From Chloroflexota bacterium (GTDB taxonomy: Bacteria > Chloroflexota > Anaerolineae > Aggregatilineales > Phototrophicaceae): a DNA stretch of 54,299 nt. The position numbers were made by a program, and so were the translations under genes. This document shows, piece by piece, positions 17,657 to 25,727 of this stretch. Below the pieces are notes generated by a model. The model ran no database searches, had not been told where the DNA came from, and saw only the letters and a program-made list of their open reading frames with translations. The stretch covers positions 1 through 54,299 of the forward strand of contig WTGN01000003.1 in NCBI GenBank assembly GCA_011523545.1, written 5' to 3'. Within the stretch, counting starts at the first letter, position 1, and every line of letters begins with the position of its first letter.

Positions 17657-17842
17657 TGCTATACTCCAGTGCTAATTGAACAGCGGTCGAAAGAGACGCC
17701 TTATGCGAGCCGGGGCAGGGCCGCCCTTGGCCACATGCTGATATTCTAACGCCAAGTGACACATGTTGACAGGTTGCTTGTAATCAGTTGCTGAATTCTG
17801 TATGCTTGCTCCACTTGTCAATCAATTCCGAGACAGCTTTTT
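17657..17842. promoter_or_regulatory. Divergent promoter region, candidate plus-strand promoter
   Basis: Intergenic region between divergently transcribed importer and kinase operons. On the plus strand a -35-like TTGTAA (17778-17783) and a -10-like TATGCT (17801-17806) are 17 bases apart. A perfect TTGACA also stands at 17766-17771, but with a poor -10 at normal spacing. TTGACA and TGTCAA (17817 region) are in inverted orientation. No strong ribosome-binding site precedes ATG 17843. Confidence 0.35.
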
Positions 17843-19369
17843 ATGCCAAGTTTTGTTATCGCTCATGATCTCGGCACGACCGGCAACAAGGCCACCCTCT
17901 ACGATCGCGACGGGAAGCTGGCGGGCGCGGCCTTCAGCGGCTACGAGACCGAATATGCGCATACGGGTTGGGCGGAGCAGAACCCCGACGACTGGTGGGA
18001 GGCGGTCTGTTTGTCGACGCGGCGGCTGCTGAGCGAGACCGGCGTCAAGGGCGGGGACATCGCCTGCATCACCTTCAGCGGGCAGATGATGGGCGCGGTG
18101 CCGCTTGACCGGGGCGGGCGTCCGCTGCGCAATGCCATCATTTGGGCCGATCAGCGCGCCCTGGAGCAGGAACGTTGGATCAGCGAGCGCCTGGCCTTTG
18201 AGGAGGTCTATCGCATCACCGGTCATCGCCTCAGCGCTTCGTATTCTTTGGCGAAAATCCTCTGGATCCGCGATCATCAGCCGGGCATCTTCGAGGCGGC
18301 GCATAAATTCGTTCAAGCGAAAGACGCCATCGTCGCGCGGTTGACCGGCGAGTTTGTCAGTGACCCCTCCGACGCCTCAAGCACCAATATCTATGACCTG
18401 GAGCAAGGCGCCTGGTCCGAGGCGATTCTTGAGGCATGCAAGCTGCCTCTTGACAAGTTGCCGCAACTGCGTCAGTCGATAGATGTGGTCGGCGAAGTGC
18501 GCGCCGAGGTAGCGGAGGAAGTCCGTGTGGCCGCCGGAACACCGGTCGTCATCGGCGGTGGCGACGGCGCATGCGCGTCGGCCGGGGCCGGCGTGATCAA
18601 AGAAGGCTCGGCATACAATTATGTGGGTTCGTCGTCCTGGATTGCCCTTTCCACGCCCGAGCCAATTTATGATCCCGATTATCGAACTTTCACATTTGCT
18701 CACGTTGTACCTGGCATGTTCATGCCGACGGGCACCATGCAGGCGGCCGGCGCGTCGTATCAATGGACGCGCGACCAGCTCGCCCTCTTTGAAAAGGAAG
18801 CGGCCGAGCGCCTCGGCATCAGCCCCTATGAGCTGATCAACCTGGAAGTTCAGCAAGTCCCGCCCGGCGCCGAGGGTCTGTTTTTCCTGCCTTATCTCCT
18901 GGGCGAGCGCAGCCCGCGCTGGGACCCTCATGCCCGCGGCGCCTTCATCGGCTTGACGATTCGCCACCAGCGCGCCCACCTGTATCGCGCCGTGCTGGAA
19001 GGGGTGGCGATGAACCTGCGCGTCATTCTCGATGCCTTTCGCGCGCAAGGCAGGCATATTGAAGCGATGCGGGTCATCGGCGGCGGCGCCAGCGGACGGG
19101 TCTGGAATCAGATCATGGCCGATATCTACGGCATGCCGGTTCAGCGGCTGGCGATTTTGGAGGAGGCGACTTCTATGGGCGCGGCTCTGGTCGGCGGGGT
19201 CGGCGTCGGCTTGTATCCGGACTTTGATATGATTCACCAGATGAACGAGGTATCATCGACCGTATTGCCGGATCCGGAAGCGGGGGCGCTGTACGAGCGC
19301 ATGCAGCCCATATTCGAGGCGCTCTACCAGGCTTTGGCGCCGGTCTATGCCGATATCGCCGCTTTGTAA
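17843..19369 (+). CDS. FGGY-family carbohydrate kinase (xylulokinase-like)
   Basis: Two-domain sugar kinase, 508 residues, cytoplasmic. The phosphate-binding DLGTTGNK is at 9-16, the sugar-site motif SGQMMG at 79-84 (XylB has SGQMHG), the catalytic base is probably D241 in GGGDGACA, and the second-domain ATP motif VIGGGASG is near residue 410-417. The closest match in motif pattern is xylulokinase, but FGGY specificity is hard to read from sequence. It is the first gene of a run with an AroE-like protein, a cupin phosphoglucose isomerase and a sulfatase. Confidence 0.88.
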   Translation: MPSFVIAHDLGTTGNKATLYDRDGKLAGAAFSGYETEYAHTGWAEQNPDDWWEAVCLSTRRLLSETGVKGGDIACITFSGQMMGAVPLDRGGRPLRNAIIWADQRALEQERWISERLAFEEVYRITGHRLSASYSLAKILWIRDHQPGIFEAAHKFVQAKDAIVARLTGEFVSDPSDASSTNIYDLEQGAWSEAILEACKLPLDKLPQLRQSIDVVGEVRAEVAEEVRVAAGTPVVIGGGDGACASAGAGVIKEGSAYNYVGSSSWIALSTPEPIYDPDYRTFTFAHVVPGMFMPTGTMQAAGASYQWTRDQLALFEKEAAERLGISPYELINLEVQQVPPGAEGLFFLPYLLGERSPRWDPHARGAFIGLTIRHQRAHLYRAVLEGVAMNLRVILDAFRAQGRHIEAMRVIGGGASGRVWNQIMADIYGMPVQRLAILEEATSMGAALVGGVGVGLYPDFDMIHQMNEVSSTVLPDPEAGALYERMQPIFEALYQALAPVYADIAAL

Positions 19370-19393
19370 GGGCGCCCGCCGAGATATTGATTG

Positions 19394-20320
19394 ATGCGCA
19401 AGTCGAAGTTTTTGTTTATCGGCGTCAGCACGGCCGGGTCTTCAATAATGAAAATCTTCCCTCAATGGTCAGCGCGCTTGGGCTTGGGCGCCGAGATTGT
19501 CGGCTGCGATCTGCCGCTGCGCTCGGCGGAGAATGCCTATCGGCGCGTCCTGCGAGAGATGCGCGATGATCCCCTGGTGGTCGGCGCCCTGGTCACAGCG
19601 CACAAGATTGACCTGCTGCGCGCCTGCCGCGATCTCATCGACCAGCTGGACGAGCAGGCCGCTCTGTGTGACGAAGTGTCTTGCCTCGCCAAGCGGAACG
19701 GGCGCCTGCTTGCTTTCGCCAAGGACCCGATTTCGTCGGCGGCTGCGCTGGATAGCATGCTTGAGCGCGGTCATTGGCGCGGCGGCGAGCGCGATGTGTT
19801 TTGCTTGGGGGCGGGCGGCGCGGCGGTGGCCATCAGCGTGGGCATGGCGCAGCGTGGCCTGGCGGACGGTCTTCCCGGCCGCTTCATCCTGGCGGACATA
19901 CTGCCGGAACGCCTCGAGTCAATACGGCGCATCCACCAAAGGCTCGGCAGCCGCATGCATTTCGAGTACCATCTCAGCGAAAGCGTCGCCGACAACGACG
20001 CGCTGCTTGCCGAGTTGCCGGCGGGCTCGCTGGTCATCAATGCGACCGGTCTGGGCAAGGACAAGCCGGGTTCGCCCCTGAGCCGGGACGCGCTTTTCCC
20101 GCGGGCGGGCTTGGTCTGGGAGTTAAATTATCGCGGGCGGCGGGACTTCATGCGGCGGGCGCAGGAGCAGGCTGCCGCGCGCGACCTGCGCGTGGTGGAT
20201 GGCTGGGATTACTTCCTGCATGGCTGGACGCAAGCAATCGCCGAAGTGTTTCAGATTTTGATTGACGGCGCCGCCTTTAAGCAGATGGCCGAGCTAGCCG
20301 CGGCCCATCGCAGGCTCTAG
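19394..20320 (+). CDS. Shikimate dehydrogenase-like protein (AroE fold)
   Basis: 308 residues with the layout of shikimate/quinate dehydrogenases. Visible are STAGSS near the N-terminus, GALVTAHK (65-71, K71 matching the catalytic Lys of AroE), KDPIS (D111 matching the catalytic Asp), the nucleotide motif LGAGGAA (138-144), an I-N-A-T-G strand near 217-220 and a C-terminal DGWDYFLHGWTQA helix. The substrate-binding segments differ from true AroE, and the gene sits in a sugar operon, so a role on a carbocyclic or acyclic sugar derivative is more likely than aromatic amino-acid synthesis. ATG 19394 is chosen over the adjacent TTG 19391; no clear ribosome-binding site is seen. Confidence 0.8.
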   Translation: MRKSKFLFIGVSTAGSSIMKIFPQWSARLGLGAEIVGCDLPLRSAENAYRRVLREMRDDPLVVGALVTAHKIDLLRACRDLIDQLDEQAALCDEVSCLAKRNGRLLAFAKDPISSAAALDSMLERGHWRGGERDVFCLGAGGAAVAISVGMAQRGLADGLPGRFILADILPERLESIRRIHQRLGSRMHFEYHLSESVADNDALLAELPAGSLVINATGLGKDKPGSPLSRDALFPRAGLVWELNYRGRRDFMRRAQEQAAARDLRVVDGWDYFLHGWTQAIAEVFQILIDGAAFKQMAELAAAHRRL

Positions 20321-20339
20321 CCGCGGAAAGGGAACAAGC

Positions 20340-20915
20340 ATGCCAGCAATTTCTCCCTTTGTCACCGAAGTGGATTTCGCAAGCGGCGACCTGTCGGCGC
20401 CGGATTACATCATCCAACGCAAGCTGAGCGACATGGCGGCCATGTACGCCGATGCGGGAGAAGCGGCGCGCATCCTGGCCGAAGAGGGCGACCGGCTCAT
20501 CTATGAGGTGCAGGGCATGGAGTTGCCGGCCGAGGAGGGGCAGATCCCCCATTGCACGACGCGGATCCTGCCCGGCCGCATCGGCGACGAGTATCACATG
20601 ACCAAGGGGCATTATCATGCGCGGCGCGAGCAGGGCGAGGTCTACTTCGGCTTGTCAGGGCGCGGCTGCCTGGTCATGCAGACCGAAGCGGGCGAGACCA
20701 GCGTGCAAGAGATGGTCGCCGGCAGCGCCGCCTACGTGCCGCCGTATTGGGCGCACCGCACGGTCAACGTGGGCGATGAGGACTTCGTCTTCTTCTCAGT
20801 CTGGGAAGCGCGCGCTGGCCACGATTACGGCACGATCGAGCGCGATGGCTTCCGTAAGCTGGTCCTGCTGCGGGATGGCGGGCCGGCCGTCGTCGACAAT
20901 GCGAAATATGCCTGA
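20340..20915 (+). CDS. Cupin-type glucose-6-phosphate isomerase
   Basis: 191 residues, the length of the archaeal-type phosphoglucose isomerase that uses one metal in a cupin barrel. The signature EYHMTKGHYH leads to the four metal ligands H91, H93, E100 and H139, spaced exactly as in the Pyrococcus enzyme (88, 90, 97, 136). The conserved P-P-Y-W-A-H-R-T-V-N and GHDYGTIERDGF stretches are present. It would interconvert glucose-6-phosphate or a similar aldose phosphate with its ketose form in the cytoplasm. A cupin PGI inside a kinase/sulfatase operon suggests use in one peripheral pathway. ATG 20340 is 19 bases after the AroE-like stop. Confidence 0.93.
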   Translation: MPAISPFVTEVDFASGDLSAPDYIIQRKLSDMAAMYADAGEAARILAEEGDRLIYEVQGMELPAEEGQIPHCTTRILPGRIGDEYHMTKGHYHARREQGEVYFGLSGRGCLVMQTEAGETSVQEMVAGSAAYVPPYWAHRTVNVGDEDFVFFSVWEARAGHDYGTIERDGFRKLVLLRDGGPAVVDNAKYA

Positions 20916-20933
20916 CTGGCGCGAGGCTCTCGC

Positions 20934-22355
20934 ATGACACAGCCCAATATCATCCTCATCATCACTGACCAGCAGCGCTACGACACCATCAACGCGCTGG
21001 GCTTCCCCTACATGGATACGCCCAACCTCGACCGGCTGGTCAACGAAGGCGTCAGCTTCGACAATTGCCATGTGACCGCGCCCTCCTGCGCGCCGGCGCG
21101 GGCCAGCCTGTTCACCGGCTACTATCCGCACGTCACCGGCATCATGCGCAATGGCGACCGCTGGCGCCACTCATGGGTGGAAGACTTGAACACGGCCGGT
21201 TATCGCTGCGTCAACATCGGCAAGATGCACAGCAACCCCTTCGAGACGCCGCTGGGTTTTCATGAGCGCTATGTGGTGGAGAACAAAGACCGCTACCTGC
21301 AGGGGCGCTATTACTTCGATGAATGGGACAAGGCTTTGCAGGCGCGCGGTCTGGTCAAGCAGCAGCGCGAGCTCTACCGCCAGCGCGACGATTACCGCGA
21401 GCGCATGGGCGCCTTCAGTTGGGATCTGCCGCCGGAGACGCATTCAGACAACTTCGTCGGCGGCCTGGCGCAATGGTGGCTGAACACCTACCCGCGGACT
21501 GAGCCGCTATTCCTGCAGATCGGCTTTCCCGGTCCGCACCCGCCTTATGACCCGACGCCGGAAGCCGCCGCCGAGTACATTGACCGCGATCTGCCGCTGC
21601 CGGATGTGACGCAGGCGGAGCTGGACAAGCTGCCGCCGCCCTATCTGCGTTATCGGCAGCACAACACCGAGGTCGATCACGATTCAGTTGTGCATTTGCT
21701 GGAGCCTTCCCATTTGCAGCTGCAGCGTCTGCGCGCCTACTATGCCGCCAATGTCACGATGATCGACCGGCAAGTGGGGCAGATCATGGAGGCGCTGGAG
21801 CGGCAGGGTTATTTGCAGAACAGCGTCGTCATCTTCACCAGCGATCATGGCGATTGCCTGGGCGATCACGGCCAAATTCAGAAGTGGACGATGTACGACA
21901 TCATCACGCGCGTGCCGGCGATCGTCTGGGCGCCTGGGCGTATCGCGGCCGGCCAGCGGACTGACGCGCTATGCCAGTGGATGGACATCGGGCGGACGAT
22001 TCTGGAGCTGGCCGGCCTGCAGCCGGCGGAGCGCATGCAGGCGCGCTCGCTGCTGCCGGCGCTGGAGGGCAAGCCTTGGCGCGGGCGCGAACACGTCTTC
22101 GCCGAGCATCCGGCCGATGGCAATTACGAAGGTCCCTACCAGACGATGATTCGGAGCCAGCGCTACAAGCTGGTGCATTTCGCGGGCGAGGATTATGGCC
22201 TGCTCTTCGACCTGGAGCGGGACCCGGGCGAGACAAACAACCGCTGGCATGATGAAGCGCTGGCGGATGTGAAGCGCGGCCTGCTGATGGCGATGCTCAA
22301 CTGGCGGCTTGAAAGCACGCTGCAAACGCGGGAGTTATTTCAGGATCATCGCTGA
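20934..22355 (+). CDS. Sulfatase (formylglycine-type)
   Basis: Type I sulfatase, 473 residues. The C-x-P-x-R signature for formylglycine formation is C52-A-P-A-R56; metal-binding D12 (TDQQR) and the SDHGDCLGDHG motif in the middle complete the site. There is no signal peptide, so it would act in the cytoplasm on imported sulfated sugars, or depend on another export route. A formylglycine-generating enzyme is needed and is not in the window. It closes the operon that begins with the FGGY kinase, which suggests that the sugar handled is sulfated. Confidence 0.92.
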   Translation: MTQPNIILIITDQQRYDTINALGFPYMDTPNLDRLVNEGVSFDNCHVTAPSCAPARASLFTGYYPHVTGIMRNGDRWRHSWVEDLNTAGYRCVNIGKMHSNPFETPLGFHERYVVENKDRYLQGRYYFDEWDKALQARGLVKQQRELYRQRDDYRERMGAFSWDLPPETHSDNFVGGLAQWWLNTYPRTEPLFLQIGFPGPHPPYDPTPEAAAEYIDRDLPLPDVTQAELDKLPPPYLRYRQHNTEVDHDSVVHLLEPSHLQLQRLRAYYAANVTMIDRQVGQIMEALERQGYLQNSVVIFTSDHGDCLGDHGQIQKWTMYDIITRVPAIVWAPGRIAAGQRTDALCQWMDIGRTILELAGLQPAERMQARSLLPALEGKPWRGREHVFAEHPADGNYEGPYQTMIRSQRYKLVHFAGEDYGLLFDLERDPGETNNRWHDEALADVKRGLLMAMLNWRLESTLQTRELFQDHR

Positions 22356-22383
22356 GAACGCGAATCCAACCCCTCCCCCGGCC

Positions 22384-22405
22384 CCTCCCCAAGGCATTGG
22401 GGAGG
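22384..22405. terminator. GC-rich hairpin between convergent genes
   Basis: Perfect 9-bp arms CCTCCCCAA and TTGGGGAGG with a 4-base loop (ggca). T-rich sequence (TTTTTCCTTTTC) follows only about 25 bases later, so it is a weak intrinsic terminator at best. It also belongs to the CCCCTCCCC/GGGGAGGGG palindrome family seen at 29343, 49867, 52013 and 54208. Confidence 0.45.
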
Positions 22406-22440
22406 TGAGACTTCGTGACTACGCATTAGTTTTTCCTTTT

Positions 22441-23403
22441 CTAGTCATTGAGGCGCGTCGAATTTTCTCTGGCTCGCATAAATTGCTGCACAGCGGCGCG
22501 GGATTTGGCGCCGGCCATCGGGCCCTTCGCGCTGACGGCGAGCGCGCCGCAGGCATTGGCCAGCTGGGCGGCTTCGCGCATGGATTTACCCACAAGCAGG
22601 CCTGCAAGCAAACCGGCGTCAAAGCAATCGCCCGCGCCGGTCGGGTCGATTTCGTCGGCGGCGTAACCGGGCACATTGACGCGGCCATCGGCAGAATACA
22701 CGCTGCAGCCGTCGGCGCCGCGCGTGACGACGATTGTGCGATCGGGGCGCCCCGCCATCAAATCATCGATCGCCTCCTGCGCCGTGCCCGCCGTCGTAAG
22801 TTGCAGCAACTCGGCTTCCGTCGGCAGGAAGATATCGGCGGCGGCGATGAAGGGCGCGAAGGCGATGCGAGCCTGGTCCGCGGGCAGCAGCTCGGGCCGC
22901 AGGTTGGGGTCGAAGCTGATCAGCGCACCGGCCTCAATCGCCATATCAAGCGCTTCCCGGCAGACGGCCAAGACGGACTCGCTCATCGACAGGGTCGAGC
23001 CCATGATGTGAAAGCAGCGCAAGCCCTCAAAGAGCGCCGGCTGGAGCATGTCGCTGCTGATATTCCCGCCCGCGCCCAGGCTGAAAACAAAGTCACGCGA
23101 GCCATCGCCGTTGTAGGCGACGAAGGCGACGCCGGTGCTTTGCTCCGACAATTGGCGAACGCCATCGGTCACGACGCCGTCCGCTTCAAGCTGATTCAGC
23201 AGGCAATCGCCGAATGCGTCCCGGCCGACTGAACCGATGCCGGCCGTCTGCAAGCCGAGGCGGGCCGCCTGCACCGCGAAGATGAAAGGCGCGCCGCTGG
23301 GGTAGGGGCCAACGAAGGGACCGGGCTGGTCCAGCGGCTGGTCGATATCGGTTCGCATGACTTCGACCAAGGCTTCGCCGATGGTGAGGATGTCTAGGGG
23401 CAT
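22441..23403 (-). CDS. PfkB-family sugar kinase (KDG kinase/fructokinase-like)
   Basis: Ribokinase-fold kinase, 320 residues. The second PfkB signature DPTGAGDCFDAG gives the catalytic D259 and the anion hole G-A-G. FDPNLRP (164-170) and the N-terminal TIGEALVE are typical of the 2-keto-3-deoxygluconate kinase/fructokinase branch. The ATG at 23403 fits the domain start; in-frame sequence farther upstream overlaps the neighbouring gene and does not look like PfkB. Uronic-acid glycan degradation ends in KDG, so a KDG kinase would suit the lyase-like gene at 33776 (inference). Confidence 0.88.
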   Translation of the reverse strand: MPLDILTIGEALVEVMRTDIDQPLDQPGPFVGPYPSGAPFIFAVQAARLGLQTAGIGSVGRDAFGDCLLNQLEADGVVTDGVRQLSEQSTGVAFVAYNGDGSRDFVFSLGAGGNISSDMLQPALFEGLRCFHIMGSTLSMSESVLAVCREALDMAIEAGALISFDPNLRPELLPADQARIAFAPFIAAADIFLPTEAELLQLTTAGTAQEAIDDLMAGRPDRTIVVTRGADGCSVYSADGRVNVPGYAADEIDPTGAGDCFDAGLLAGLLVGKSMREAAQLANACGALAVSAKGPMAGAKSRAAVQQFMRARENSTRLND

Positions 23404-23423
23404 GGCGCAAACTTCATCATTTA

Positions 23424-24590
23424 TCAGCGGGTCTGGGCATAGATGTCCCGCGCGCGCTGCCATTCTCTTCGGACGCTGGGCGTGAAATCCCAAGTGTGCC
23501 CACTGCCGAAGTATTCGTCGATGCGCCTGCCGGAATAATATGTTCCGGGGCTGAATTGCTGCAGCGCTTCAATTGCCAATTGATCGCAAATGGGCTCTTC
23601 GGCGATGTTCTCGTATTCGTGCGTATGGACGCCGGCGAAGGATCGATGAACATGACAGGTCTCGTGAACGATGATAGCGGCCGCGTACTCGATAGAATGC
23701 CAGACGGGCAAGTTAAAGGACTTGTGCAGCGTGCCGTGGCCCGTTTTGCCGGGGGACTCGCGAATCTTCTTTATGATGTTGACAACGTAGGCGTACCACT
23801 CCGGCGCTCGGCTATTGAGCAAGCGCATCGCAGCTTTGTGCTGGGCGATAAATGCATCCGATCCCTCAATAATCACACCGTCGAATACTTCTTGTCTCGG
23901 CATATTGCACCACCGGTCATTATCGGTGTAAACCCAGCGCGCCATGATGTAGTCGAATTCGAAGGCGCAATTCCAGCCCAGATCACAGCAGCTGTAAGCG
24001 CTGTAGACCTGCGGCGCCGACCCGCACTGATTGTCCCGATAGGCGTAAAACCCGTTTGACCATTCCTGGGCTGTTTGGCATTGCCAGCCGGCTTGACAGC
24101 AGTTGTCAATCATACCGGCTGGCGTCGATGTCGCCACTTGCGATTGGGCCGGCGCGGCGCATTGACCATTCTGATAGGCATGATAGCCGTTCACCCATTC
24201 CTGGTCAGTATTGCATTGCCAGCCGGCGAAACAGCAATTGTCCGTTTGAGATGACGCGCCTGTCTGCGCCCCTGTTCCGGCCTGCGATTGCGCGGGCGCG
24301 GCGCATTGTCCTGATAGATAGGCGTGATAACCGTTAACCCAATCCTGGTCGCTATTGCATTGCCAGCCGGCTTGACAGCAGTTGTCAATAAGGCCAGTCT
24401 GCGCCGATGTCCCCGGCTGCGATTGCGCGGGCGCGGCGCATTCGCCGTTCAGATAAGCGTGATAGCCATTGATCCATTCCTGATCGCTATTGCATTGCCA
24501 GCCGGCGAAACAGCAATTGTCAATTTGAGCGGCCGCTGTGGCGCAAAAGCAAATAAGGGCAATCAGCGCCGTGCACAATTTTGGTTTCAT
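23424..24590 (-). CDS. Secreted Cys-rich tandem-repeat protein with zinc-metallopeptidase motif
   Basis: 388 residues. A Sec signal (1-21, ending A-T-A-A-A) is followed by four near-identical units of about 45 residues (24-190). Each has the pattern D-N-C-C-x-A-G-W-Q-C, then W-x-N-G-Y-H-A-Y and a closing Cys, joined by Ala/Pro/Gln/Ser linkers. A fifth degenerate unit (SCCDLGWNC, 200-228) leads into a C-terminal domain. That domain holds H309-E-T-C-H313, a zincin HExxH site, with probable third ligand E331 or E332 in AEEPICDQLA. Four Cys per unit suggest disulfide-stabilised mini-domains that bind an extracellular ligand. I do not recognise a named family. It diverges from neighbours in its repetitive composition. 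Confidence 0.85.
   Translation of the reverse strand: MKPKLCTALIALICFCATAAAQIDNCCFAGWQCNSDQEWINGYHAYLNGECAAPAQSQPGTSAQTGLIDNCCQAGWQCNSDQDWVNGYHAYLSGQCAAPAQSQAGTGAQTGASSQTDNCCFAGWQCNTDQEWVNGYHAYQNGQCAAPAQSQVATSTPAGMIDNCCQAGWQCQTAQEWSNGFYAYRDNQCGSAPQVYSAYSCCDLGWNCAFEFDYIMARWVYTDNDRWCNMPRQEVFDGVIIEGSDAFIAQHKAAMRLLNSRAPEWYAYVVNIIKKIRESPGKTGHGTLHKSFNLPVWHSIEYAAAIIVHETCHVHRSFAGVHTHEYENIAEEPICDQLAIEALQQFSPGTYYSGRRIDEYFGSGHTWDFTPSVRREWQRARDIYAQTR
23997..24521 (-). repeat. Tandem coding repeat of about 135 bp
   Basis: Four direct repeats within the metallopeptidase gene; each encodes one Cys-rich unit. Stretches such as CATTGCCAGCCGGC and TGATAGCCGTT recur almost unchanged on the plus strand, so recent duplication or gene conversion is likely. 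Confidence 0.85.
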
Positions 24591-24703
24591 GCCTGTGCCT
24601 CATACTTCACGCACTATTTCTACAACGATGTAAGCGTTGACATTAACATATCGAGAGTGAAGACACAAACAGGGCCAACGGCGAGACGACAAAAGGGCAT
24701 GCA

Positions 24704-25483
24704 TCAATCCTCAAAGGGAATCTCCGGGACGCCGCCGGCGAAAGGCGCGTCGGGCCGTTCGTAGTCGCCCATTAAAGCGCGGCGCAGCGGTGGCGCCTCC
24801 GCCATGAAGTCGGCATCAGAGGCGAAGCGGTCGGCGCGGCGCATCCAGGGCGGGCTATAGATGTAGTGCATGTTGTAGCGGTCGAAGTCTTCGTCATTGG
24901 GCATGGGCGAATGCCAGACGCCGTTGTGAAAGATGAGCGCGGTCCCCGCTTTGCAGAGCACATTATGCTGGATGGGCGAGACCAGCACTTCTCTGCGCTT
25001 GTCTTGCGGCAGCGGAACTTGGCTGCGGTGGCTGCCGGGGATCAGCATCATGTTTCCCATATTCTCCCGCGATTGATCAGTCAAGCTGAAGCTGGCGCGC
25101 AGCTGCAGCAGCGGCACAGGAGAGCTGACTTTCTCGAAGCCGTAGGCACCGGAGCCGTCCTGATGCCAGCCGACGATGCTGCCATTTGCCGCCAATCGCG
25201 CGCACCAGCCCGACTGCATGACGAATTTATCGCCATAGAGCCCGCGGATTTTGGGCAGGACAGTTGGGTGATCAATGAGGCGGGCGAGGGCGGGTTCGCT
25301 CTCGTAGGCATTGCCCAGGGGGCTGAAGACATCGCTTGTCTCGGCATGGATGCGTTTGGACGCGGCCAGCGCTTCGTCTATTTCGCTCTGCGTCAGGACG
25401 TCCTCAATGATGAGGTAGCCGTAGCATTCAAACATGAAGAATTCATCTTCGGTCATGGGCCCGGGTTGGGCGAGCGGAATCAT
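24704..25483 (-). CDS. Phytanoyl-CoA dioxygenase (PhyH) family protein
   Basis: Fe(II)/2-oxoglutarate oxygenase, 259 residues. Iron ligands are H107 and D109 (WHQDGSG) and H191 (VWHSPM), with R202 suited to 2-oxoglutarate. ATG 25483 is preceded by AAAAAAGGAG at a good distance; in-frame sequence upstream of it would be non-coding leader. It is transcribed away from the family-5 importer, with a perfect inverted repeat (25518-25539) in its leader. The substrate is unknown. Confidence 0.9.
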   Translation of the reverse strand: MIPLAQPGPMTEDEFFMFECYGYLIIEDVLTQSEIDEALAASKRIHAETSDVFSPLGNAYESEPALARLIDHPTVLPKIRGLYGDKFVMQSGWCARLAANGSIVGWHQDGSGAYGFEKVSSPVPLLQLRASFSLTDQSRENMGNMMLIPGSHRSQVPLPQDKRREVLVSPIQHNVLCKAGTALIFHNGVWHSPMPNDEDFDRYNMHYIYSPPWMRRADRFASDADFMAEAPPLRRALMGDYERPDAPFAGGVPEIPFED

Positions 25484-25517
25484 GGGCAAATCTCCTTTTT
25501 TGAGCCAATGCGGAATT

Positions 25518-25539
25518 GTGATAAAGGAGATTTTATCAC
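25518..25539. promoter_or_regulatory. Perfect palindrome, candidate operator
   Basis: Arms GTGATAAA and TTTATCAC (8 bp, perfect) with a 6-base centre (ggagat). It lies 35 bases upstream of the minus-strand dioxygenase start and overlaps a -10-like TAAAAT read on that strand. Its size (22 bp) suits a LacI-, GntR- or Crp-type dimer. Confidence 0.5.
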
Positions 25540-25652
25540 CGAGTACAACGCAATAGGCAAGCGCGCGGGTCGTATCGTTGAGCTCAAGTAAGACCGGCCT
25601 GGCCGAAACTCCACTTTGCGCAATTGCGGCCACCGCGCAAAGCGCCCGTTTT

Positions 25653-25682
25653 TTGACAACGCGCAGTCTGGAGAAGTACAAT
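25653..25682 (+). promoter_or_regulatory. Sigma-70-type promoter for family-5 importer operon
   Basis: Perfect -35 TTGACA (25653-25658), 18-base spacer and -10 TACAAT (25677-25682), 5 of 6 to consensus. It is placed 46 bases ahead of ATG 25728 and is the best promoter match in the window. Confidence 0.7.
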
Positions 25683-25727
25683 CCCACTGAGACAAATTAA
25701 TCGATTAAATAGAATTGGAGAAGTCTC

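Noticed and set aside
19394..20320. Housekeeping shikimate dehydrogenase (aroE).
   Set aside because: Catalytic Lys and Asp fit, but the shikimate-binding Ser pair and NTD motif differ, and the operon is catabolic.
22384..22405. Efficient intrinsic terminator.
   Set aside because: The hairpin is strong but the T-rich run starts about 25 bases later, and similar hairpins occur inside operons as repeats, so I kept only a low-confidence call.
23997..24521. Regular direct repeats that could be taken for a CRISPR array.
   Set aside because: Units are about 135 bases, in frame, and encode the Cys-rich domains; there are no spacers of unique sequence and no cas genes.
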